A stretch of 64,000 nucleotides of DNA from Nonomuraea muscovyensis (GCF_014207745.1 NZ_JACHJB010000003.1:558001-622000), one strand, 5' to 3'. Counted from the stretch's first letter, positions 32,628 to 42,316 are shown. Made by a program: numbers and translations. Notes: generated from the sequence alone by a model not told the origin.

Positions 32628-33206
32628 GTGATGGCCAGGCGGAGCATGCGCGAGGAGATCGTCGAAGCGGCGCTCGAACAGTTCCACACCCACGGCTACA
32701 ACGCGGCCGGCGTCAAGACCATCACCGACGCGGCCGGCGTGCCCAAGGGGTCGTTCTACAACCACTTCGACAGCAAGGAAGCGCTGGCCGTGGTGGCGTT
32801 GCGTCGTTACGGCGCCGGGCGGCGCCTGGAGGACCTCGCCCACGGCGACGGCGAGCCGCTGGCGAGGCTGTGGGCCCACTTCGAGTCGCTGCGCGACCTC
32901 GTGGTTGCGCAGGAGTTCACCCGGGGGTGCCTCCTCGGCAACTTCGGCGCCGAGATCGCCGACCACAACGAGCTGATCCGGGCGGAGATCCGGGAGGGCT
33001 TCCATGCCTGGGCCGAGGCGATCGCCGCCGCCCTCGCCGAGGCCCAGCGCGCCGGGACGGTCCGCGCCGAGCTCGACCCCGGCGACACGGCCCGCTTCCT
33101 CGTCAACGCCTGGGAAGGGGCCCTCCTCGGCGCCCGCGCCGACCGCTCCGCCGCCGCCTTCGACACCTTCTTCGCCCTGGTGTTCGGCCCGCTGCTCACG
33201 CCCTAG
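32628..33206 (+). CDS. TetR-family regulator of the ADH-SDR pair
   Basis: The 192-aa protein has the HTH MREEIVEAALEQFHTHGYNAAGVKTITDAAGVPKGSFYNHFDSKEALA. The C-terminal domain FTRGCLLGNFGAEIADHNELIR matches the TetR_C_16/AcrR group that responds to small electrophiles. CATATT lies 6 nt upstream of the GTG at 32628, so the mRNA is probably leaderless. An ATG follows directly at 32631. No RBS is present. Confidence 0.9.
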   Translation: MMARRSMREEIVEAALEQFHTHGYNAAGVKTITDAAGVPKGSFYNHFDSKEALAVVALRRYGAGRRLEDLAHGDGEPLARLWAHFESLRDLVVAQEFTRGCLLGNFGAEIADHNELIRAEIREGFHAWAEAIAAALAEAQRAGTVRAELDPGDTARFLVNAWEGALLGARADRSAAAFDTFFALVFGPLLTP

Positions 33207-33274
33207 AACGCCGCCGGAGATGTCGGGCGGTGCGGTGCCGCCCGCGGTGGAGAGCAGCCTGTGGGCCCGTCTGG

Positions 33275-34201
33275 TCAGCCAACTCGCGTACGAGGAACGG
33301 TGGCCAGGTCGGTGACCTGGCCGTGGTCGCTGGTGGCGGCCAGGGCGGCGGCGAACAGGATGAGCTGGTTGACAATCTTGAGGAAGACGAGCATGCCGGC
33401 CGCGCCCGCGACAACCTGGTAGGCGGGATTCGACGCGGTGAGGTTGAGGAAGAACTGGCCGACGGTCTTGAGGATTTCCAGGCCGACGGTGATGAGCAGC
33501 GCGGGGCCCAGGATGCGGCGCAGCGGCAACCGCAGCCGGGGCGGGGCGCTGAGCAGTGCGAGGGCCAGCAGGGTGTTCACGCCCACACCCAGCAGGAAGG
33601 CGGCTGCCGCCAGGAGCCACCGTGCCGGGGTGGCGTCGGCTCCCACGGTGTGTACGGCCAGCCAGGTCAGCAGCGTCTGGGCGCCGAGGGCGAGGGCCAG
33701 GGAGGCGGCCAGCAGGAGGCCGAGCCCGATCAGCACACCCAGGTCGATGACCTGACGCAGCCAGAAGGTGCCCGGATACTCCTCCACCTGCCAGATCGCC
33801 CTGCTGGCCGAGCGCAGCGTGTCCATCCAGAACAGACCGGCCGGCACCAGGCCGACGACGGCGATCAGACCGGCCGTGCCTCGGGCGTCGCGCAGCGCCT
33901 GGACGTCCAGGCGGGGGAAGTTCTCCGTCAGGTAGCGCTGCACGGCGGCCAGCGCGGCCGGGTCGTCCAGGACGTGGCCGAGGATGGCGAACCCCAGCAG
34001 TGCCAGGGCGAAGGTGGCGAAGAAGGCGTAATAGGTCAGTGCGGCCGACAACCGGCCGCCGTCGGCCTGGTCGTAGCGCACCACCGCACGCACCAGATGA
34101 TCCAGCCGGCGGTGACGGCGACGTGCGCCCGCCCATCGCGCGGCGAGCCGCTCCACGAACCCGGTCGCCGCCATACCAGGGGCACCTACCCTCCTCGCCA
34201 C
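33275..34201 (-). CDS. YihY/BrkB-family inner-membrane protein
   Basis: The 308-aa protein has about six hydrophobic segments. The family signature runs GGRLSAALTYYAFFATFALALLGFAIL, and the later motif is FWMDTLRSASRAIWQV. Members were once called ribonuclease BN but are membrane proteins of unknown transport or structural function. The N-terminal 35 residues are basic. The start context is weak. It is convergent with the TetR gene and stands alone. Confidence 0.87.
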   Translation of the reverse strand: MARRVGAPGMAATGFVERLAARWAGARRRHRRLDHLVRAVVRYDQADGGRLSAALTYYAFFATFALALLGFAILGHVLDDPAALAAVQRYLTENFPRLDVQALRDARGTAGLIAVVGLVPAGLFWMDTLRSASRAIWQVEEYPGTFWLRQVIDLGVLIGLGLLLAASLALALGAQTLLTWLAVHTVGADATPARWLLAAAAFLLGVGVNTLLALALLSAPPRLRLPLRRILGPALLITVGLEILKTVGQFFLNLTASNPAYQVVAGAAGMLVFLKIVNQLILFAAALAATSDHGQVTDLATVPRTRVG

Positions 34202-34458
34202 CGCCAGCCCATTATCGCCGGGCTCCCCCTACGGCCGAGGACATCTGGAGCCCTGGGTCGCCCGCAGCGGCCGTCGAGCCGGGCTTCGCGGACGATCTGC
34301 GCGCCGTCGAGGAGTGACGTGCTGGACGATCAGATCGTACGGTGACCGCGTGAACCGTGGCGGATCGTGGGCTTTGCCGAATGATGGCGGCGGGCGGGCG
34401 TCCGGCAGCCACGTATCTCCCGAAAGCACTATCAAGCAGAAAAATCTGGAGGTACGCC

Positions 34459-34584
34459 ATGGGAATCTGGTTCTTCGTCATGCTGGCCGTGGGGCTCGTG
34501 ATCGTGACCGGCATGGGCGTCACGCTGATGGGGATGGTGCTCAAGCAGGTCAGAGAGGGCGAACTGTACATGCGGGCTCGCTGA
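34459..34584 (+). CDS. 41-aa single-pass membrane microprotein
   Basis: The ATG at 34459 has GGAGGT at ideal spacing. The product starts MGIWFFVMLAVGLVIVTGMG and ends LKQVREGELYMRAR: one membrane helix (about 4-28), then a short charged tail. The family is unknown. The AT-rich upstream stretch (34425-34450) could hold its promoter. Confidence 0.6.
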   Translation: MGIWFFVMLAVGLVIVTGMGVTLMGMVLKQVREGELYMRAR

Positions 34585-34699
34585 CCGAGGTCGGCAGTGG
34601 TGGCGCTGGGGCTGAGCTCCGGCGTCCCGTGCTGTCGGGGCCGTCGCCCTGCCGTGGACACCCTCCCGGCGCGGAACGCGGCCATGGCACGATGATGAG

Positions 34700-35332
34700 A
34701 TGCCTGTCGACCCCCATCTGCTGACCCTTTTCCTGCTGACCACGCTCGTGGCGATGATCACTCCGGGCCCCGACATGCTGTTCGTCCTGGGCTGCGGGAT
34801 GCGCGGCGGGCCGCGGGCCGGGCTGCTGGCCACGGCCGGGGTGGCCACGAGCGAGGCCATCCACGTCGCCGTGGCCGCCGCCGGGCTGGCCGCGCTGTTC
34901 GCGGCGGCGCCGGTCGCGTTCACCGTGGTGCGCATCGTCGGCGCCGCCTATCTCATCTACCTCGGCGTCCAGATGATCCGCAGGCGCGGGGCCGGGCACG
35001 AGGAGGCACAGGCGATCGGCGGCGGGATGCCGGGTCGCAAGGCGTTCCTCAGCGGCTTCCTGACGAACCTGGTCAACCCCAAGATGGTGACGTTCACGAT
35101 CGCCTTCCTCCCGCAGTTCATCAGCCCGCAGCTCGGGCAGGTGTGGCTGCAGTTCGCGATCCTGGGGGCGCTGCTCATCGTGCTGGAGTTCGCGATCGAC
35201 GGCACGGTGGGCGTGCTCGCCGGGCGGATCGGCGGCTGGCTGCGCGGCCGCCAGGCCGCTCGCCGCCGGATCGACGTGGCGACGGGCGGGATCTTCATCG
35301 GGCTCGGCGTGAAGCTCGCCGCGGAGCGATGA
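34700..35332 (+). CDS. LysE/RhtB-family amino-acid exporter
   Basis: The 210-aa protein has the LysE signature: LLTTLVAMITPGPDMLFVLGCGMRGGPRAGLLATAGVA near the N-terminus and FLSGFLTNLVNPKMVTFTIAFLPQF in the middle. About six membrane segments are predicted by eye. It exports amino acids or their analogues. The substrate is not deducible. It ends 8 bp before the convergent LuxR-type gene. Confidence 0.92.
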   Translation: MPVDPHLLTLFLLTTLVAMITPGPDMLFVLGCGMRGGPRAGLLATAGVATSEAIHVAVAAAGLAALFAAAPVAFTVVRIVGAAYLIYLGVQMIRRRGAGHEEAQAIGGGMPGRKAFLSGFLTNLVNPKMVTFTIAFLPQFISPQLGQVWLQFAILGALLIVLEFAIDGTVGVLAGRIGGWLRGRQAARRRIDVATGGIFIGLGVKLAAER

Positions 35333-35340
35333 CCCCGCCG

Positions 35341-36522
35341 CTAGGTCGTCCGGAGCTGCCGGCGTGAGGTGAGGCCGAGCTTGCGCAGGGCGTTGGCCAC
35401 GTGGACCTCCACGGTGCGCGGTGACAGCACGAGGCTCTCGGCGATCTCCCTGTTGGTGAGGCCGCCGGCGGCCAGCCGCACCACCTGCTCCTCCCTGGGC
35501 GACAGGGTGCCCTGGGGCGGGGCCGGGGCGTCGAGGTGGCGGTGCAGCCTGCGCCGCGCCGCCGGGGTGATCGAGTCGCGGACGGCCTGCCGGGCGAGCG
35601 GCTGGCGCAGGTCGTACCGGCCGGGGGCGGACTCCACGAGCAGGCCGCGCCGCACCGCCTCGGCGAGCGCGCGCTCGCTGCGCTCGGGCGGGACGCCGGC
35701 CAGGGCGGCGAGCGTGCGCGCGGTGGCGGGTTCGCCGAGCACGGCGGCGGCCTGGACGAGCATCCGCGCCGCCAGCGGAACCGAGGCCAGCCGGAGGAGA
35801 ACGGCGTCGCGCAGCGCCGGCGGGGTGCCCGGCGGCCTACCCTCGGCCAGCATCCGGGCGAGCTGCTCGATCGCGGACGGCACGCCCCTGCTCAGCGGCC
35901 ACAGGTCGCCGGGGTGCGGCAGCAGCTGCTCGGCCAGCTCGGCGGTCTCCCCGGGGTCGAGCGGGGCCAGCGCGATCTCGGCGTGGTCGATGTGCGGCGG
36001 CAGGTGGGCGAGCATCTCCGCCACCGGATGGCTCAGGTCCTCGGCGCGGTAGGTGAGCACCAGGTTGACGGCCGCGGGCAGGCAACGTGCCAGGAAGGCC
36101 AGCAGCTCCCTGGTGTCGGGATCCACCCAGTGCACGTCCTCGACGACCAGCGTGATCGGCCGCAACGATCCCAGCAGCGACAGCACGGCCCGAAACAACC
36201 GATGCCGCTCGACCTGCCGGTCGGCGAGCGGCGGCGGGGCGGGCGGCAGCAGGTGGGCGACCTCGGGTAACAGGGGGCGTAGCGCCCCGGTGATGGGGTT
36301 GAGGTCGCGGGGCGGGCTGGCGTCGCGCAGCGCCTCCACCACCGGCCCGTACGGGAAGCGCATCGGGTGGCAGCGGCCGATCGTCAGGGGCGGCCAGTGG
36401 AGCTCGTGCAGCAGGCGGGTCTTGCCGACACCGGCCTCGCCCTCCAGCAGGACGACGACCGGCGGGCGGCTGAGGACCTCGGCAAGCTGATGGAGCTCCC
36501 GCTTCCGGCCCACGAAAGGCAT
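35341..36522 (-). CDS. short LuxR-family ATPase regulator (LAL-like)
   Basis: The 393-aa protein joins an AAA/STAND ATPase to a LuxR HTH. Walker A is LLEGEAGVGKTRLL (27-38) and Walker B is LVVEDVHWVD. The HTH is LSPREEQVVRLAAGGLTNREIAESLVLSPRTVEVHVANALRKLG. Typical LAL regulators are about 900 aa with a long TPR-like middle; here only about 200 aa separate ATPase and HTH. It is probably a complete miniature form, because the frame is clean and both ends are intact. Targets are unknown. Confidence 0.87.
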   Translation of the reverse strand: MPFVGRKRELHQLAEVLSRPPVVVLLEGEAGVGKTRLLHELHWPPLTIGRCHPMRFPYGPVVEALRDASPPRDLNPITGALRPLLPEVAHLLPPAPPPLADRQVERHRLFRAVLSLLGSLRPITLVVEDVHWVDPDTRELLAFLARCLPAAVNLVLTYRAEDLSHPVAEMLAHLPPHIDHAEIALAPLDPGETAELAEQLLPHPGDLWPLSRGVPSAIEQLARMLAEGRPPGTPPALRDAVLLRLASVPLAARMLVQAAAVLGEPATARTLAALAGVPPERSERALAEAVRRGLLVESAPGRYDLRQPLARQAVRDSITPAARRRLHRHLDAPAPPQGTLSPREEQVVRLAAGGLTNREIAESLVLSPRTVEVHVANALRKLGLTSRRQLRTT

Positions 36523-36610
36523 GTCGCACCCGCCCGGTCCGACTACACCGTGTCAGGTGATTTTTCACTATATGTGGGAGTGTGTCCATACAGCGTGCCG
36601 GAGAAGATCC

Positions 36611-38587
36611 TCACATGGTGAACGGGATCCACGCCTGCTCGGCCAGCGACGTGGCGTCGTTCACCTGGACGCCGACGTCGGAGAGGGTCCACAGGCCGTC
36701 GCCGATGACCATCGTGCGCTGGATGCCGGGCCGGTAGGAGGTGTCACCCTGCCGCGTCTCCGGATGCGTGATCATGCCCAGTTTGGTCACGGCCGACTCG
36801 TCGATCTTCAACGCCAGCGCGCCCGACTCGTACCGGCCCTCGCCGAAGGAGTGCAGCGGGACCACCGCCAGGCCCGTCTTGGGCCAGTAGAGGAACGCGT
36901 GCGGCTCCCATTCGGCGTCGGAGCCCGAGTCCTTCTGGAAGAGCTGCGACAGCCGCCGCGGGTTCGCCGGATCGCCGACGTCGAACAACGACACCTGGGT
37001 GCCGAGCGTCCTGCCCTGCTCGCTGGCCTCCTGCCCGATGCCGATCAGCCGCCCCTCGCCCGCCGGGTGGAGGTAGGCGGAGTAGCCGGTGATCTTCAGC
37101 TCGCCGGTCACCTTCGGTGCGGCCGGGTCGCGCAGGTCGAGGGTGTAGAGCGGGTCCACCTGCCTGAACGTGACGACGTAGCCCACCGGGCCGATGAACC
37201 GCACCGAGTAGATCCGCTCGCCCTTGCCCAGGCCGCCGACCTCGCCGGTCTTCGTCATGTCGGACGCCCTGAGCACGTGGACCCCGCTGACGCTCTGCGC
37301 CTGCTGCCGCCCCCGGCCGTCGCCGCCGGTCGTGGTGGCGACGCGCAGGTGGCCGTCGTGCTCCGACAGGGCGTACTGGTTGAGCAGCCGGCCGGCCACC
37401 TTGCCCGACGCCGCGTACACGGGCGCGCCGGGCCTGGTGACGTCGAACCGGTGCACCTCGGTCTCCTCGGGCGGCGCCTTCGCCTCGGTCACGCCGGGCG
37501 TGGGCTCTCCGGGTGACGGCTCGGCGGCCGGTGCCTGGTCCTCCATGACGACCGGCTCGGTCGGCCACCACCAGCGGGGGTTGCTGGCCACGTACAGGCT
37601 CTGGCCGGTGCCGTAGACGATGTCGCCGTCGGCCGCCAGCCCGATCGGGTCGGTGCCGGCCGCCGTGAGGCCCTGGGCGAGGTCGATCGAGTGCACCGTC
37701 AGCAGGGACGTGCCGGTGTAGTCGGCGGGGTGGCTGACCCGCTCGCAGGGGACGGACCGCTTGCTGACGGCGCCGGACGCGTCGGTGATCTCCACCTTGG
37801 GCAGCCACGCCTCGACGGGGGCCTTGCGCACGGCCGCCCGGTTGAGCGTCGTGCGTTCGGCCTCGGCGGCGTCCGGCTTGGCCTCGGGGAAGGTGATCTC
37901 GGGCTGGCTGCGGGTGACGAGCCTGACGGTCGAGCCGACCATGCGCGCATCGACGTGAGAGCCCTGCGGCTTGACGGAGCCCAGCACCTTCGGCGCGCCG
38001 GCCAGGTCCACGAGGACGTACCTGGTCTCACCCATGGGGGCGATGGACTTGTACATCATGTCGCCGCCGCGCATGAGCACCAGCGCCCGGTCGCCCGACA
38101 GCAGCAGGTCGGCGGGCGCGTAGGTCGGCTCCGCCCGCTCGGTCAGCCGGAGCGTGGCGGTGACCTTCCTGGTGGCGACGTCGATGACGCGCAGCGTGCC
38201 GCCGGTGACCGTGATGACCCGCCTGCCGTCGGTCTTGACCACGTCGGGCTCGTCCACGCCGGCCTCGTGCGTGTTCGTGGTCGAGTGCTCCAGAGTGATC
38301 GTGCTCTTGGCGGCGGCGTCGGACTCCATGGCGGTGTCGCGCCGCATCTGCAGCACCTGCGGGCCGCCGAAGCCCCACGGTCCGACGTTCTCGGCGGCGT
38401 GCTCGCGCAGCCCGGCGAGCATCTCGTCGCAGCCGCGGTAGGCGACCAGCCGCACGGTCACCGGCCGCTGCCCGGCGTCCGGACCGGCCGGGTCACCCGG
38501 GTTGCCGTCAGCGGCCGTGGAGGTGCACGCGGCGGTCGCCGTCGCCAGGGCGGCGGCGGCCACCGCCGTACGCATCAGCGTCTTCAT
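36611..38587 (-). CDS. secreted beta-propeller-domain protein, probable lipoprotein
   Basis: The 658-aa protein has a signal sequence with Cys21 (ATATAAC-TST) as likely lipidation site, although the lipobox is weak. Residues about 75-650 match the Beta_propel family, with repeated strands such as DEPDVVKTDGRRVITVTGGTLRVIDVATRKVTATL and SVRFIGPVGYVVTFRQVDPLYTLDLRDPAAPKVTGEL. A Pro/Glu-rich segment (about 375-400) interrupts it. No catalytic residues are recognised; a binding or sensing role outside the membrane is likely. It lies 32 bp after the kinase gene on the same strand and may be co-transcribed. Confidence 0.85.
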   Translation of the reverse strand: MKTLMRTAVAAAALATATAACTSTAADGNPGDPAGPDAGQRPVTVRLVAYRGCDEMLAGLREHAAENVGPWGFGGPQVLQMRRDTAMESDAAAKSTITLEHSTTNTHEAGVDEPDVVKTDGRRVITVTGGTLRVIDVATRKVTATLRLTERAEPTYAPADLLLSGDRALVLMRGGDMMYKSIAPMGETRYVLVDLAGAPKVLGSVKPQGSHVDARMVGSTVRLVTRSQPEITFPEAKPDAAEAERTTLNRAAVRKAPVEAWLPKVEITDASGAVSKRSVPCERVSHPADYTGTSLLTVHSIDLAQGLTAAGTDPIGLAADGDIVYGTGQSLYVASNPRWWWPTEPVVMEDQAPAAEPSPGEPTPGVTEAKAPPEETEVHRFDVTRPGAPVYAASGKVAGRLLNQYALSEHDGHLRVATTTGGDGRGRQQAQSVSGVHVLRASDMTKTGEVGGLGKGERIYSVRFIGPVGYVVTFRQVDPLYTLDLRDPAAPKVTGELKITGYSAYLHPAGEGRLIGIGQEASEQGRTLGTQVSLFDVGDPANPRRLSQLFQKDSGSDAEWEPHAFLYWPKTGLAVVPLHSFGEGRYESGALALKIDESAVTKLGMITHPETRQGDTSYRPGIQRTMVIGDGLWTLSDVGVQVNDATSLAEQAWIPFTM

Positions 38588-38619
38588 GACCTTCTTGACG
38601 GATCGGCGCGCCGAGTGGT

Positions 38620-40734
38620 TCAGGAACCCCGGGACGGGTTGACGGTGAAGACCGGGCTGAAGTCGACGTCCTCCGGTATCTCCAGCAGCTTGCGCACCAG
38701 CCGCCCGTCGAAGCTCACGACCTGGATCTCGTCCTTGTCTGAGTTGTCCTGTTCCCAGCAGTAGAGATGGGTCTCGTCGTACCAGCCGAGCACCTTGTCG
38801 CAGTCGGAGGAGAACGCGCGCACCTTCTCGCCGGTGCCGGTGTCCCAGAGGCAGTGGTCGCCGCCTCCGCCGGACGGGCAGTTCGTCGCGAACAGCTTGC
38901 CGGAGGGGGAGAAGATGTCCTGGGTGCCGGAGGGCAGTGAGCCGACGTCCGCCAGCGTGCGGGTGGCGGCGCCGGAGGCGTCGAAGAAGCGTAGCCCGCG
39001 CTCGCCGTGGACGTTGACCACGCCGCTCTCCTCGGCGTCCCAGCCGAAGCCGGTGGTGCGCGTCGAGCCGCCCGCCACGGTCAGCACCTTCGCCTTGGCC
39101 GCGGCCACGTCGACGACGACGAAGCCCGGGTAGATCCAGTCGTCCTCGCCGTTCTTGTCCTTGATCTTCCTCTCGACGTTGAGCAGGATCTTCGAGCCGT
39201 CCCTGGACCAGGCGCGAATGCTGCTGATCAGCGGATCGCGCACGGTCTTGACCGAGGAGGTGGAGCCCAGTTTCCGGTCGGTGATGACGATGGAGTCGTA
39301 GTCGTCGGAGGTGTACGTGCGGCCCCGGGTCGCGAGGTAGCGGCCGTCGGGGGAGAGCTTGGACTCCCAGGTGCGCGCGTGCTTGGCGAACGTGCCGCGC
39401 AGCGACCGCCTGGCGTAGTCCACCCAGTCGTCGGTCTTCTTGTCGAAGACCTCGTACGAGGTGAGCGTGATGGGGTCGGACGGGTGCTCGAAGAGCGTGA
39501 TCTGGCCACCGGCCAGCCGCTTCCTGGACGGGGTCGGCGTGGCCGACGGGCTCGGCGACGGCGTCCGGCCGGCCGTGGGGGTGGCGCTCGCGCGGGAGGC
39601 CGTGGCGGCGGGCCTGTCGGCGGCGACGAACAGCGTCACCCCGGCCAGGATCAGCAGCGCGACGGCCACGGTCACGCCGATGACGACGGGGCCCTTCCTG
39701 CCGCGGCCGGGCCGCGTCGGCGGCGCCGTGCCGTAGGCGGGCGCCGTGCCGTACGCGGGTGCCGTGCTGAACGCGGATGCCGGGCCGTACGCGGGCGGGC
39801 CGAATCCGGAGGAGGGCGGCGGGCCGTACCCCGGGGACGGGGGGCCGTAGGCGGGCGCCGGCGGACCGGCGGCAGCGGCGGCCGCGGCCTCGGCGAGCAT
39901 GCCGGAGCCACCCGGCGGGCCGCTCACGGGATGCTGGAGCAGCCGCATGATCACCTGCTCGGCCGACGGCCGCTGCGCCGGGTCCTTGGCCAGGCAGGCG
40001 AGCACCACGTCGCGCAGCGGCCCGTCGAGCACCCCGACGTCGGGCGGCTGGTTGAGCACCCGGTTGATCACGGCGGGCATGGTGTCGCTGCCGAACGGCG
40101 CGTGCCCCGAGGCGGCGAAGACGATCGTGCCGGCCCACGAGAACAGGTCGGCCGCCGGCCCCACCTGGTGCCCCATGATCTGCTCCGGCGGCATGTACGC
40201 GGGCGTGCCCACCGGCATGCTGCTGATCGTCGAGGTCGCGTTCAGCGCGCGGGCGATGCCGAAGTCGATCACGCGCGGGCCGTCGGCGCCCAGGATGACG
40301 TTGGCCGGCTTGAAGTCGCGGTGCACGATGCCGGCCTGGTGGATCGCCGCCAGCGCCGTGGCCGTGCCGATCGCCAGCCGGTGCAGGGCGGACCCGGCGC
40401 GCGGCCCCTCCTCCTGCACGACCCGCTGCAGCGACCGGCCCTCGATGAACTCGCTCACGATGTAGGGCCGGTCCTGCTCGATTCCCGTGCCGAGGACGGC
40501 CGCGGTGCAGAACGGCGCCACCCGCTGGGCCACCTGCACCTCACGCAGGAACCGCTCGACGCTGACCTGGTCGCCCGACAGGTCGGGGCGCAGCCACTTC
40601 ACCGCCAGGTGGCTGCCGGCCGTGTCCTGGCCCAGGTAGACGACGCCCTGGCCACCTTCGCCCAGCCTGCCGATCAGGTCCAGGCCCGCCAGCCGTCGCG
40701 GGTCGCCGGGTCTGAGCGGAGCAAAGGAAGGCAT
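38620..40734 (-). CDS. membrane Ser/Thr protein kinase with extracytoplasmic sensor
   Basis: The 704-aa protein has an N-terminal Hanks kinase: glycine loop GRLGEGGQGVVYLG, K46, HRDFKPAN with D140, DFG with D157, GTPAYMPPEQ and APFGSDTMPAV. A Pro/Gly/Tyr linker (about 290-340) contains repeated PAYGTA units. One TM helix spans about 349-371. The outer domain (about 405-704) looks like a WD40/TolB propeller (KLSPDGRYLATRGR, IRAWSRDGSKILLNVE, IFSPSGKLFATNC). It presumably senses a cell-wall or external signal. The adjacent propeller lipoprotein may be its partner. Confidence 0.92.
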   Translation of the reverse strand: MPSFAPLRPGDPRRLAGLDLIGRLGEGGQGVVYLGQDTAGSHLAVKWLRPDLSGDQVSVERFLREVQVAQRVAPFCTAAVLGTGIEQDRPYIVSEFIEGRSLQRVVQEEGPRAGSALHRLAIGTATALAAIHQAGIVHRDFKPANVILGADGPRVIDFGIARALNATSTISSMPVGTPAYMPPEQIMGHQVGPAADLFSWAGTIVFAASGHAPFGSDTMPAVINRVLNQPPDVGVLDGPLRDVVLACLAKDPAQRPSAEQVIMRLLQHPVSGPPGGSGMLAEAAAAAAAGPPAPAYGPPSPGYGPPPSSGFGPPAYGPASAFSTAPAYGTAPAYGTAPPTRPGRGRKGPVVIGVTVAVALLILAGVTLFVAADRPAATASRASATPTAGRTPSPSPSATPTPSRKRLAGGQITLFEHPSDPITLTSYEVFDKKTDDWVDYARRSLRGTFAKHARTWESKLSPDGRYLATRGRTYTSDDYDSIVITDRKLGSTSSVKTVRDPLISSIRAWSRDGSKILLNVERKIKDKNGEDDWIYPGFVVVDVAAAKAKVLTVAGGSTRTTGFGWDAEESGVVNVHGERGLRFFDASGAATRTLADVGSLPSGTQDIFSPSGKLFATNCPSGGGGDHCLWDTGTGEKVRAFSSDCDKVLGWYDETHLYCWEQDNSDKDEIQVVSFDGRLVRKLLEIPEDVDFSPVFTVNPSRGS

Positions 40735-40808
40735 GAGGCGATTGTGGACCTTTGCCGAGGATCCCGGAAAACTACCGGCGGGTAGCCAAGCCGGAATATC
40801 CTTCGGAC

Positions 40809-42314
40809 ATGCATGTGACGTCCAGTGGCGCGACCCGGCGCATCACCGCGCCGTTCACCGGCGAGCCACTCGCCGAGCTGCCCGTCTCCAGCGCCGACGA
40901 CGTCAGCGCGGCCTACGCCAAGGCCCGTGCCGCACAGGCGGAGTGGGCGGCGCGGCCGGTCGCCGAGCGGGTGCGACCCTTCCTGCGGCTGCACGACGCG
41001 CTGCTCGACCGCCGCGGCGAGATCCTCGACATCGTCCAGAACGAGACCGGCAAGGCCCGCAAGCACGCCCTGGAAGAGGTGCTGGACGTCGCGGGCTGTG
41101 CCCTCTACTACGCCCGGCGCGCCCCGCGCCTGCTCGCCCCGCGCCGCCGCCAGGGCGTCTTCCCCGTGGCGACGCGCGTGGCGGAGCTGCGCCGCCCCAA
41201 GGGCGTGGTCGCGCTGATCACGCCGTGGAACTACCCGCTGTCGCTCGGCGTCACCGACGCCGTGCCGGCTCTCCTCGCGGGCAACGCCGTCGTGCACAAG
41301 CCCGACACGCAGACCGCGCTGTCGGCGCTGTGGACCATCGACCTGCTGGCCGAGCTGGGCATGCCGCGCGACATCTGGCAGGTCGTGCTGGGCGAGCCCG
41401 CCGACATCGGCGACGCGCTGCTCGACGGCGCCGACTACGTGGCCTTCACCGGTTCCACCCGCGGCGGCAGGAAGATCGCCGAGGAGGCGGCCAAGCGGCT
41501 CATCGGCTGCTCCCTGGAGCTCGGCGGCAAGAATCCGATGCTGGTGCTCGACGACGCCGACCTCGACCACGCCGTACAGGGCGCGATCCGCGCCTGCTTC
41601 AGCAACGCGGGCCAGCTCTGCCTGTCGATCGAGCGGCTGTACGTGCACGCGAGCGTGTTCGACGCCTTCGCCGAGCGCTTCGCGGCGCAGGTGCGCGCCA
41701 TGAAACTGGGCCCGGGCCACGACTGGTCGGTGCAGATGGGCTCGCTCACCTCGCGCCGCCAGCTCGACGCGGTCACCGCGCACGTGGACGACGCACTGGC
41801 CAAGGGCGCCACGCTGCTCGCCGGCGGCCGGGCCAGGCCCGACCTCGGCCCGCTGTTCTACGAGCCCACGGTGCTGACCGGCGTCACGCAGGACATGGAG
41901 CTGTGCCGCAACGAGACGTTCGGCCCGGTGGTCGCCCTGCACCCGTTCGCCTCCGACGACGAGGCGGTGGAGCTGGCCAACGACACCATCTACGGGCTCA
42001 ACGCCTCCGTCTGGACCGCGAACCTCGCACGCGGCCGCGCCCTGGCCGGCCGGATCAAGGCCGGCACGGTGAACATCAACGAGGGCTACGGCTCCGCGTG
42101 GGCCTCCTACGACGCCCCCATGGGTGGGATGAAGGCGTCCGGCCTGGGCCGCAGGCACGGCGCGGAGGGCCTGCTGCGCTACACCGAGGCGCAGACCGTG
42201 GCCTCGCAGGCGTCGTGGCTCGGGTTCGAGCCGCCGGCCGGCGTGCCGTACGAGAAGTGGGCCGGCGTCCTGAGCACCACGCTGAAGACGATGCGGCGGC
42301 TGCGCCTGAAGTGA
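40809..42314 (+). CDS. gabD2: succinate-semialdehyde dehydrogenase, GabD2 type
   Basis: The 501-aa ALDH matches mycobacterial GabD2 along its length: PKGVVALITPWNYPLSLGVTD, HKPDTQTALSAL, FTGSTRGGRKIAEEAAKRLIG, LELGGKNPM with Glu237, FSNAGQLCLSIER with nucleophile Cys271, and SAPMGGM-like YDAPMGGMKASGLGRRHG. It oxidises succinic semialdehyde to succinate with NAD(P). The ATG at 40809 lacks an RBS; GAATAT 9 nt upstream may be a -10 box of a nearly leaderless mRNA. A TTG at 40752 would add 19 residues. A terminator hairpin follows. Confidence 0.9.
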   Translation: MHVTSSGATRRITAPFTGEPLAELPVSSADDVSAAYAKARAAQAEWAARPVAERVRPFLRLHDALLDRRGEILDIVQNETGKARKHALEEVLDVAGCALYYARRAPRLLAPRRRQGVFPVATRVAELRRPKGVVALITPWNYPLSLGVTDAVPALLAGNAVVHKPDTQTALSALWTIDLLAELGMPRDIWQVVLGEPADIGDALLDGADYVAFTGSTRGGRKIAEEAAKRLIGCSLELGGKNPMLVLDDADLDHAVQGAIRACFSNAGQLCLSIERLYVHASVFDAFAERFAAQVRAMKLGPGHDWSVQMGSLTSRRQLDAVTAHVDDALAKGATLLAGGRARPDLGPLFYEPTVLTGVTQDMELCRNETFGPVVALHPFASDDEAVELANDTIYGLNASVWTANLARGRALAGRIKAGTVNINEGYGSAWASYDAPMGGMKASGLGRRHGAEGLLRYTEAQTVASQASWLGFEPPAGVPYEKWAGVLSTTLKTMRRLRLK

Positions 42315-42316
42315 GA

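Noticed and set aside
36611..40138. A 1175-aa minus-strand frame that appears to fuse kinase-region sequence to the propeller lipoprotein
   Set aside because: The upstream part is an out-of-frame reading of the kinase gene; the lipoprotein has its own start and signal sequence.
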